Shown here piece by piece: positions 53,996 to 64,000 of a DNA stretch of 64,000 bases. This DNA comes from Anabas testudineus. Lineage: Eukaryota > Chordata > Actinopteri > Anabantiformes > Anabantidae. Positions within the stretch are counted from its first letter, which is position 1, and each line of letters opens with the position of its first letter. A program made the position numbers and the translations under genes. Under the pieces are notes generated by a model. The model searched no databases. It was given only the letters and a program-made list of their open reading frames with translations, and was not told the origin of the DNA. Location of the stretch: positions 7,337,459-7,401,458 of the forward strand of contig NC_046626.1 of assembly GCF_900324465.2 (NCBI RefSeq). Direction: 5' to 3'.

Positions 53996-56900
53996 CCCAT
54001 TTCTATTTTTTCCAAGTCAAAAATAAAAACACCCAGAAACAATGTGGCATCACCTGAAGGTGTTAATGACCCCATGAGGATGAATCCTCCTGACTTATGT
54101 GATCTTCCAAATTTTCCTCCTCCACCATCAGCAGGTCAGAATTTCACCTACAGATTCTGATTCATTTTACTAATGAAAGCAACCAGCGTGTTTTGTTATG
54201 ATTTCTATTTTGAAAACCTAATTATCATAATCTAAGTATTGTTTCATTACCTCTTATTGCATCACATGTGAAGTTGGTGGTTGCATGGGAATGAACATTG
54301 GGGTAAAAACATTTCAGTGTGTGAATGGATGCTTTGATTCGGAGTGAGTCACATCAGTCAGCACCTTGTCTTCTTGAATTAAATGTGCACCGTGTGAGTC
54401 ATCAGGTGTGTTATTGTGTTTGAACAATGGGGAGTAAAATATTTGAACCCTTAAGGCTGTGTTTTCCCTGATGCAAATAAAATTAATGACACGTTTGGGG
54501 GGGAATACTCGTTTTGTACGGAGCAGCTAAGGGAATATTTGATATGGCATGGATTTCTTTGCTCAGAGCTGGCCACTGGGAAACACCTTAGTATATTTAC
54601 AGACCAGCCAGGGGACAGGGAATTCTATTAGCATTTAATGATCAAGCAGAGGGTCTTTCAGAGGGCAGGAAAATCACGAAAATGAAACTGCACACACCCC
54701 GTATGACTGTATCTTGTACCACTCTTCCCTCTAACTCTACCTCCCTCTGCGGCAGTGTCTAACTCAATCACAGCTTTTAATCTCAACGAGGAGGCTCCAG
54801 TACTTCCCCCGCAGGAAACTGGCATGTTCTCATTTGTGCTTCTATTAACTCGAGCATTAATTGGTCTTCCGCGTGTGACTGACTGAGACGAAAAGCTGTG
54901 ATTGCGATGCCTTCAATATCCCTGCCAGGTCAGCACTGTCAGAACTCAAAATTTGGGTACATTGTGAGAGTTTGTCTGTGATTATTACAACAAAAACCTA
55001 CATATAGTATGTAATAACAATTTTTCTCAGCTTAATTTTCTACTCTGGAATGAAATCCTTTCAACACTTTCGCTACTTGTGTAACTTTGTGTTGTGTTTT
55101 TTTTTATTCACAATACAGATGGATGAAGTCTGAGAAACATAATCAGTGTAGATGCTCCCACACAGGTGCCCTGCATGGTACAACGGAGCAATTAACATCC
55201 CATCATGCTCTGTAGCACATACTGTATAAAAATGCTGAGAATGAATCAGCAATGCTGAATCAGATTTCTGAACAAGATAACAAGAGGAAAAGTTGTGACT
55301 TTGAAAGAAGGCCCATTGTTGGGGCACAGAGATCATCAAAAACAGGAATATCATTTGGAAGAATAGTGTTCATCCCTCCAGATAAGTCCAGTGACTTGTA
55401 GAATCAAGGCCAATATGCACTGAAGTTGTTCTGGTGGCACGTGTCGGCTCAGCATCCTATTAAAATACCTGATGATGTTGTTTTTTTCTTTTAATTTATC
55501 ACCTCCAGTCTCTATCTCATCTCTGTTGCTTTATTTTTGCACACAGTTTGTAATATTTGTCCAAAAACATTTCCCATTAGGTGTAACTTCTTCTACGTTC
55601 TTCTTCTTCTCTCTGTTGTGGCTCAGCTGCCTCTGCTCTGTTAACAGCGTTTCATACATCACAGGAGCTGCTGGACCTGTCCAGGAAACACATGTGCAGC
55701 CTGGAGACGCTTTCTCAGGTCATATTAAATTCTGTCATATACCTTCCGCTGCCTTTCTTTCTTCCTGTCTGTGTGTTTGAGGAATCGCAAACAGAGCAGG
55801 AGAAACCGCTTTGCCGGCCTGGGTTTGTTTGTGGACCTGCAGCGTGATGTTTAAGAAATGTGTCTCACATAACAATGTAGTTTGACTGCCCTGGATGCCG
55901 GGGGTGGGGGGGGGGGGGGTGGGGGCTTCTGCATCGGAGACATAAGCATTAAGACAAACTGTCATATGTGACAGGTTTGAGGAGGAGCCCACAGTGTCTC
56001 ACAGTGCTCTGTGTCCTCCATACCAGAAATGCTTTGTGTGCACCATCACATAGAAGAACAAACATCAGGAGCTATGTGATTATATACAGTTCCTCATCTT
56101 GGCCAACAGAAGCTGCATGATGGATTCAAATCTCTGTTTATGTCCAGCTCTCTCTTACCAGAAACCTTAAATCTCTCAGTCCTATGTGTGTTTATTTAGA
56201 TACTAATAGTTATTAATGAAGGTTTCTACTTATACACTGGTGTCACAGTTGCAGGATGCTGAGGTGTCGGAGTATTTACTTCACTGGAGCCTTTTTTAAA
56301 ACAACTCTGACTCGAGTGCAGCTCAAACATTCATTTGCGAACCTCTCTCTGTGTCTGTGTGTGTGTTTAACCGTTGAATGGGCCGACCTACGGCGTGGGG
56401 AGAGGAGATGTTCTCTGTCTTTTACGTCCGTGCTGTGAGTCAGTCTTGTTCGAGCAGCACGTCTCCATCACAGTGTCCATTATGGACGGTGACACAGTTG
56501 GGCAGGCTGCTGGAGTTTGTGCCACGTCACGCTGAGGATAGTGGCTTCTCAGAGGTGCAGCTGCTGGATGGAGAGTGGAGAAAATCCTAAATCCTCCTAC
56601 ACAGATAGTAACGCAGTTTACTGACTCTGTCTTTCCAAAGCCGTTAATATACACTTGGACAATTTTAGAACATATTAGGAGTTGAATCACCACTTAACAT
56701 AATGCACTGCAATGCTACACTATGACTTCAATAATAAAGTACAATTATCATCTTTCTTTCTATAACTGTTCAAGTTCAAGCAATCAAGCTAGTGCAAGCA
56801 TTGGACTCAGTATCAAACCACTTCATTCACCCTGCTCTCTGCTCTGTGCATGTTTTCTTGTAGTACTTGCTTGAAGGCAGAGGAGTAGTAGACCAGAAGC

Positions 56901-58925
56901 ACTGTGCACTGATTGTCAGCCTTCTCCAACTGGTTAGAAATTTGAGGCTCGCTCAGAAACCTTGCAGCTACATCTGCATTGCTGCAATCCCAGAAGACCT
57001 CGACAGCACCTCTCCACATTAGGAAACATTTTGGTATTTATTTTAATCTGTGAAAAAAGAAGTTTTTTGAGATACCATATACTTTGATGTACATTTGTGG
57101 GTTATTTTACTTATGTAAACCTTTAAGTTGATTTTTCAAAGACTCTGCTGCTGAAAACAACTGGAAAACATCATAAATAAACAAGAGCGTGTGTACAGGA
57201 GTATAAATACATTAGCGTCATGCAGATACAATAAACTGCTAGGAAGACACTGCACAGTACTGCCGGACTTATATGGTCATCTCATTAGAGTTCAGCTGAA
57301 GGCTGTGAAACAGTGAAGATGGAGATTTCAGGGTGACCGAACATAATCTCAGAGTCATGCGCAGTAAACCGTACGTACTGCAGACAAATGACTGCAACAC
57401 AACATACTGCTGATGCGGTTCAGCCTCTTAACAGCTCAGGACACTGTAATCCATACTTGTGTTATCTCCTCGTTTTCTGGAGGTTGTTATGCTCTCGGCT
57501 CTGTGGAAAAGGGCAGTCGTGATGCTGTTGTGCGTCTCCAAACTTGGAGTGGGCCTTTTTATAGATTCAAGCACAGTTTATAAAAGGAGTGGTGGGAATA
57601 TCCACTGACTTTAAACACTTGGTGCAAAGCTATTACTGCAGGGAAATTCTTCAGTAAAGTCTGAGGGAGATCACTTTTTTTTTAAATAGAGTTCATAATG
57701 TAGCTTTGTAGCTGCTGTAGATGACGCTGCACAACATGGGATAAACAGCAATATGGCAAACACTGTGCTGATGATCGCTCTGTGGGAGCAGATGGATAGA
57801 AGACAGAAAACTCTAAGTAATGGACAAACATAACAAAAGCTCCAGTTTACAATGGCTCCAACGTTTCTTGTTGAAGAGGATGGCCTATGGCTGTGTCAAG
57901 TGTGTCTAATAAAAAGCTTGGAAAAGAACCAGTGATGTCGAGGATGAGAGCGAGATCACTGGTCTCTACAACCAGCGCAATAACACAACAGCTTTGTTTA
58001 CAAGTCCACTTTTTCGGGGAACAAGGCTCTGAAGTCTTTATTCTGAGCCTGTGGCTGCCTCGGTACGAAGAGAAACAACAGCTCACATTTAACTCTGTCA
58101 CCATCTGGTCTTTTCACTGCGAGATGAACATAGACGCCACCAGCAACCAGATGCAGTCTGGACTCTTCAGCTAGTTGCTGACTGGAGCTGTCTTACAATT
58201 ACCTAACAAATGTTAACATTCACTGGTGTAAGATACTCTAATTTCTATTGTTAATTTCTTTTGCTCCCAGAATTTTGAATCTTGTTTAAGTCATTGTGAA
58301 CCCCCTGCACATGCTACCAAGGATGTGAACTCAGTGTAACTTTTCATGTAGCCGATAAAATGTAATATATGCTTGTTGAGACATTTGGAGACATCTGTGA
58401 CTTTTAAATGTCACAGAAACTTAGCTTGTTAGTTGCCGCATTTCTGTCACTGTGTTTTCCCGCAACAGTTTTATAATAATCTAAAATCCTGATTCACATC
58501 CAGCTTTAAAGACACTGGACCTTTGTGACACTAGGAGGCGCTCACGTTCCACGAGTGGATGATCCTTCACTGGCCACATGTACTGCACACCTGAAGCGTA
58601 CAGCAACGTTGCATCATGATGAAATGTTTCCTGTGTCCTCACGCCAGATATATTTAGTGGGTCCACAACCCACAATTTCAGTTTGTGTAACGACTAGGCT
58701 TCCCTCTCTCCTGTCTGAGTGTCACCATCTTCACAGCGATGAGTGCGAGTGGAGGGCTCAGAGGGGGCAGACAGTCACAAGTGGTCATCATCATCACCAC
58801 TACCTTTACATTCGGCTGTGGAGTCATTGCTGCTACATGTAAGCTGTTGCAGCCTGCAATCCTCGCAGGGCTTTGGTCCGGGTAATCGGCTCAAACATGA
58901 AATAAACTTGTCTCGAGGCGTTTGA

Positions 58926-58927
<2 letters not shown>

Positions 58928-58960
<33 letters not shown>
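58928..58960 (+). repeat. (CA)n microsatellite
   Basis: About 16 CA units in spacer sequence. Confidence 0.9.
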
Positions 58961-58961
<1 letters not shown>

Positions 58962-61900
58962 CATGGCACGCAGCATCTCCCTGACCTCATTATGAAAAGG
59001 TTTCAAAGAGCCTTGGACCTGCAGATTGTCTCCTCAGCTGTTTTTTCCTGCAGACTGAGGCTCTTGGGGTCATGCTGGGTGGATCTCCAGGGCACAGGAA
59101 CGTCTGTTTGATGCACAGATCCTGCTGCACCAGTGGAGGAACTACTTTTTGCACGGGGGCAAACGCACACCTAATACAAGTTTATGGAGAAGTAAAAAAT
59201 GACACTTCTGTGTGGCTTTGGTCTTGTGACAGATAATTCTTAATGCCAAAGCAATATTAAGTACTGTGTGACACATTGAGGTCAATTTAATATTCACAGA
59301 AGTTTCAAAAGTTCTGTAAGACATATGACATATATCACATCTGTACATTACATATTTACTGTATATTATATCAGGCAGGCAACAGGCATTTACTTGCTTT
59401 GTCTCATCATGTGCATTAATACCAGGGACCAAATTTAATCAACAACTGCCCTCTGTTGGCCAGTAAAAAAAATGTCATATAAATATTTTTTCCATTTAAA
59501 ATGAGATCTGGGGATTAACCTGCTCATCGGGTGCCCAGAAAAGGCCACAGGGTGTCTCAGAGGAAGACATGAGCCTCTGCAGCAATCTGCTCCGCTCAGA
59601 TCCTATTTATTTATTTTTGCTTGAATCGAACTTAAAGTGGAGGATGCTGCCGCCTCACTCACGTCGTAGTGCAGATTGAGCAAGGGTGAGAAAAGTTCCT
59701 GTTAAATGTGTGTGGACCTTTAGAGGGAAATGACTGCCAAACCGAGCTGGGACACATCAGAGCCCCAGACACTTTTTTACTCCGACTGTGAAGTGCAAGG
59801 AGCAAAATGTCTGACACCAATTATTCTAAGCTGGTGGATAGTGCGGCAGACTCAGTTTACCTAGACACTCACTGAGGAAAATCACACATGATGGAGGGGT
59901 CAACAGCGTTCAGGTTTTCTTGGTACAGAGCATTAGCAAGTATTAATAATAGATGTAGAAAAAGCCCAGTGTGTCACGTTTCTCAACATCTGTTTGCACA
60001 AGGCTCAGAAAAGCATGACCAGAAAGTTAATTACATGATAGAAGTGGCTGCATGAACAGATTTGCATTTGGCGAGTAAACAGACACTGACACTCCTTTAA
60101 TGACCACAGGCTTGCATAGGTTACTCCGTTCTGACCTGCTGTGGCTGCGAAGAGCAAATTCGTGTTTCCATTTGAATCCAGTAAGCATTCATGAGCAAGC
60201 AGCCCGTAGTTAAAACCACAAATCTGTTTACAAGACAGAAGCAATGGCAGAATCAGCCGGCATGCTGTCTTTCACTCTCAGCCCTCTGTTATCTAATTTG
60301 TCTCAGTCCTCTTTGATCATGTCCCTGCTCCATCTCAGCTGATGAAAAACAATTGTCTATATTCATATTCTGCCTCCACTATTCCCTCGTCCTCTCCTCA
60401 GCCTTCCTGTGGGAGTCCAGTTGGCTGCGCTCTAGGCTGGTGAGGGATGTGAACACAGAAAATTAACAATCACGCCAAAGCCAGTAATTGCTAAATTGCA
60501 ACAAATGGACCCCATGTGAACCAAGCAAATAAACTCAGAAATCAACAAAGCCTACCCAGACACAGTTTATCTAAACTCCAATAGTATGCTCAGTAATGGA
60601 AAAACACTGTAGAAATGCCATTTCAAATAGACCCCAATGTAGTCCCCCAGCCCACCGGGGTCCATTTAATCAATGTTACAGACATGAGCATAGAGGAGGA
60701 ACAGTCTGCAAATGGAAGAGGAGTTCTGAGTCAGCTCACAGGAGATTAAAAAGTAGAGGTGGATGAATAATGGAGGAGGAGAATGATGGGAAAATTGCAG
60801 AATGTAGCAAATCATCAATAACGCCTCCTGCGAATTATTCTGAAAGAAAAAGACTTCTGCTGAAAAACTGTCTGTGCCCACTAAAATGGAATTGCTCTTA
60901 ATTAGTTTTTGCTGTGTGTTGCCTCACTCCCCGGATGAGCGCTCGTTATTTCACACGCGGGCTTCCACTCATTTGAGTTTTAGATTACCTGCAGTCCTGA
61001 AATCTCCAGCTGAAACACCACCCTACCCCCCTCTCTCCCTCCCCACTTCTTCCCCGATTGCACAAGCGGGAGTGAACCAACCGACAGCTTTCTGCTGATT
61101 AGCTGTGAAGTTGGGGAGTCAGAGGAAGTGGATCTCTAACCCGGAGCCGTGGGCTGACACTGACAGCGACACCAGAAGAGTCGATTCAGCGAGACAAACA
61201 CAAACCAAACACAGATTCATATTTAATCAATCAGCGGTGCACAGAGCAGGCCGCTGGCAGCAGCTTGTGAGGAAGCCCAGCAGTGCCAGTGCCCTGAAGC
61301 ACCAGCTACCAGCCACTTCCTTGTCTGAACACAATCATGTATCATTACTTCTCCCATCGCCGAAGCAGAACGCCACTCCTGAACTATTTCATGTCTTGTT
61401 TCTGCGCCGCTCACTGGGGGCTGTGAGCTCTTTATTTCAGCCTTGTTAGCAAACAAGACTGAGACAGACATTGACAGATATTCAAATGTATGCAGAATTA
61501 TGGGGAAACTCTTTGGGCAGAGTCTTTTTCTGATTGGTTTTCCCCTCATTATCTGTCAGTGTTGTCCCCCATTAACTTTGTCTCCCAGGGTTTGTTGACA
61601 GATCATTTTCTAGTTTTCTCACATGAGCAGCTCTGAAGAAAAAAAAAGGTTATCTTCAAGTTTTTTACTTTTGTGAAGAGTAAATTCTCCGTGGATTAAC
61701 TATAGAGCATCTTCCCCTTAGTCGTGCTGTTCTTTTCACTGTGACAAAGCCTGTAATCAGACCTAAACATTATAAGAAATACTCTGATTTTGCTTTATGC
61801 TGCACCCTGGACAAGTCTACTATATTTATACAATTTGAAAAAATACTTTTAATTGCTTTTTTAACAAAATTCAGGTGAGAAAATGAACAGGATGTTTACC

Positions 61901-62853
61901 TGTCCATTCACAAACCTCCAGCAGTCCGTTAGTTTAGCTGAGTCTACGTTGAAATAAAGAAATACACAACAGACAGTGACGACCTGGCTGCTTTTTGTGT
62001 AAAATTAATAGAAAAATGTCTGCGTGTGTGTGATATAAACATGAAATACTACGTGCACACAATGTGATGTGTGCACATGGATGTTTGTTATTCACACACA
62101 GCACAAGACTGGACAGACTCTATAATTCACAGGGAGTTTGCAGTGGACAGTCTTGGCTTTGTGGAGATGTTCTGTCAACCCTTCTTGTCAGCTTAACTCT
62201 GCTGTCCCACAGAGCTAGTTTTTTATTCCCTCCACCTCATCCCTGGCTCTTCACGTCTCCTCTCCATGCTCCGTAAAATATGTATTTTTCCCCCTGAGCC
62301 TCAGAACTGATTTCTCATCTGCAGCAGGATGGGGAGACTCTCCAGAGCAGCAATTCTTTATTCCACCTGTCGCTGCAACAACTCAAGCACACAATCCCAG
62401 TCGAGCCCGAAACAGTAAAGCTCGGGATTTGACTTCCAGTTCATCATGTCGAAGAGGGTGAAAGGTTGCAGTGGAACAACACCCCCGAAGAGCAGATGAG
62501 CTTGAAGGCATGAATCACATTCAGTTTTAGCTCACAGAAGGAAGCAAACATAATGGGTCCAGCACACTCGGCACTCCCCATCAGTCAAACCCAGTGTACT
62601 AGCAGGCTTGTCTGAATTTTTCAAAATAACAAGAAGAACTAACCTGGCACTTACATTGAACCGCTTTATCCTCTAATAGGTTAAATTCTTCCCCGCACTG
62701 TGTATTTTACTCAGATACTGAGGGAATTCAAGGACTGGTGCAAAGCTGAATTTGCTAGCAGATTTGTAAATTTTGTCCTAAGCGCTCTCTTAGGAGCCTC
62801 TTAAAAACACACACAAACAAGCTAAGAGGGATTTTTAACAAATAAGGAAAGAA

Positions 62854-62917
62854 CATAATGGCTGCAGCTGATTTCTGCACTGTAACAAAGAGAAATCAGC
62901 TGCATTGTGGCATTATG
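62854..62917. repeat. 64-nt imperfect palindrome able to form a long hairpin
   Basis: GCAGCTGATTTCT (62864-62876 region) is mirrored exactly by AGAAATCAGCTGC (62891-62903), and CATAATG (62854-62860) by CATTATG (62911-62917). A 4-base bulge lies in the 3' arm, and the loop is about 14 bases. Size and shape are like a microRNA precursor, but no known microRNA was recognised. Confidence 0.8.
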
Positions 62918-63948
62918 TCCTGCTCAAAATGACTGCACTGATGCTGCCAAGAAGGTTGCTGTCTGTCCTTTCTTTGTCTTAGTGTGAATATATCTGGTTA
63001 AAGAGAGCTGTCCATCAGCGGTTTCAGTAGTGAAGGCTGACCCAAGCCTGCTGGGAACTGAACTGTAGTTAATTAGTGCACAAAGCCTGGGGGACAAAAG
63101 GATCTTCGGGGGTGGAGGTGATGGAGGAGTTGCTTAGAAGCAGGGGAGTGTGTGGGTGAAGATGTGGCCGAGGGGGATAAAGCAGGGGATCTTGAGTTTG
63201 TAGCACAGAAGGACTTGTGGGGGGAAACTTAGTATGTGTGTGTTCCTGTGTCAGGGGAGGGAGGAGGGCACTGAAGGGGGGGGGGGTGTCAGACAGAGAA
63301 TTAGCAGTGTGAAGGGGAGCCTTGTCCCTAAGCTGAGAACCACTACCAGCCAGAACACACAGTGTCTCTGCTGGAGCCCGCCAAGGGACAAAAGGCTGGG
63401 TGGGTCGCTGTTGAGGGACCTAAAAGCAGAGACTGTGAGACAGAGACTGCAAAAGGTCAAAGTATGACATGAACTAATAAGGGCAGGCGGTCTGTCAAGA
63501 CACTGCAGTGAGGATATCACTTTGATGAGTATTAAACTGTATCTTCTTTCATAACCCCTCCCTCCATTACCCATGGGAAACCTTAAGCTGTCCTGTGGGG
63601 CTTCACTGTGTATTGGCTTTTCATTATCTTTACAGTGGGTCTACGTGCAGACCTTTATTGTGAAATCCGGTCAAATACTGAAACGTGTTTCTTGCCGCAG
63701 TTAAAAATCATTTAGTTTATAAGACAATAAACTCGGCACTTTTTCTTACAGCAATCAGAGATGGTTATTGTGCAGTATCAGCCTCAAAGGCCACTCAATA
63801 ACCCGTGGGAGGCGCTGTCTATCTATTGTTAAAGCCTCATATTGACGCCAGATCCAGCCCGGTCCATTGTCTCCCACGGCTCAGAGCCCGGTGCCACCTG
63901 CTGCCAGCACGGACACACACTGCGGGCTTGTGGCCACTTCAGCCTGCT

Positions 63949-63980
63949 GGCCAACCAACCAACCAACCAACCAACCAACC
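63949..63980 (+). repeat. (CCAA)n microsatellite at the right edge
   Basis: Seven or more CCAA units continue into degenerate copies near the window end. Confidence 0.9.
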
Positions 63981-64000
63981 CAGCGACCAACCAGCCTCGT

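Larger units (their letters stand above)
52682..64000. other. Gene-poor right flank
   Basis: No gene is supported in this 11 kb, although it could be an intron or regulatory desert of a gene beyond the window. Contents are the nmur1 promoter side (to about 53460), large microsatellites at 53604-53994, a weak exon-like segment at 55665-55718, G-runs near 55906 and 63277, CA repeats at about 58928-58960, a hairpin at 62854-62917 and a (CCAA)n array at the right edge. Confidence 0.5.

Noticed and set aside
56378-56590. ORF of 70 codons ending RLLEFVPRHAEDSGFSEVQLL
   Set aside because: It reads protein-like in part, but has no clear splice frame, homolog or neighbouring exon; chance is likely.
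57847-58174. Overlapping ORFs on both strands
   Set aside because: Neither has a recognisable motif; no splice context was found.
61105-61449. ORF of 114 codons
   Set aside because: Composition is typical of noncoding sequence and there are no splice or promoter cues.
1-64000. Retrovirus, LTR element, Polinton or CRISPR array
   Set aside because: No long terminal repeats, reverse-transcriptase, integrase or capsid signatures were noticed. The regular repeats are microsatellites without unique spacers.

Overview
The window reads as vertebrate nuclear DNA from a ray-finned fish, most likely a percomorph-type teleost. Its genes have small exons with GT-AG introns. It carries fish-type Tc1/mariner relics, a fish SINE whose tail reads 'ggataaaagcatctgct', very abundant CA/TG microsatellites, and a class II CPD photolyase. 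I read seven protein genes by following splice signals and reading phase by eye; no search was run.

Layout, left to right. (1) The 5' part of an unrecognised basic/acidic protein gene on the minus strand (coding exon 92-872, 5' exon near 1789-1860). It might be a SENP5-like SUMO protease, which is a weak guess. (2) Alpha-2-HS-glycoprotein (fetuin-A) on plus, 7 exons, 2895-5134. (3) A secreted protein on minus, 7 exons, 6190-9938, with two tandem ZP-N-like modules and a ~680-residue Pro/Gln/Tyr-rich tail; I know no name for it. (4) Profilin-2 on minus, 12292-15757, with two mutually exclusive last exons and a ~1.6 kb 3'UTR. (5) TSC22D2 on plus, 19428-36168, with a giant first exon, a 75-nt cassette exon and a phase-matched alternative first exon at 34636. 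(6) FYTTD1/UIF on minus, 38425-42453, 9 exons, convergent with tsc22d2. (7) Class II CPD photolyase on plus, 43166-46748, 9 exons, sharing a divergent promoter with fyttd1 that holds a ZNF143-type motif and an E-box. (8) A neuromedin-U receptor (NMUR1-like) on minus, 51040-52681, 3 exons. The last 11 kb has no gene I can support; it holds microsatellites and a notable 64-nt imperfect hairpin at 62854-62917.

The genes do not form an operon-like system; they are ordinary neighbours. Joint regulation is suggested only for fyttd1/photolyase, which share a promoter. Fetuin-A and the ZP-N gene are convergent neighbours and both are predicted to be secreted; any functional link (egg coat or mineral/extracellular matrix) is speculation. 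The best candidates for new biology are the tandem ZP-N plus P/Q-rich protein, the short TSC22D2 isoform, the orphan minus-strand exon-like ORF near 31.2-31.5 kb, and the hairpins at 47378 and 62854. I saw no retrovirus-, LTR- or Polinton-like element.
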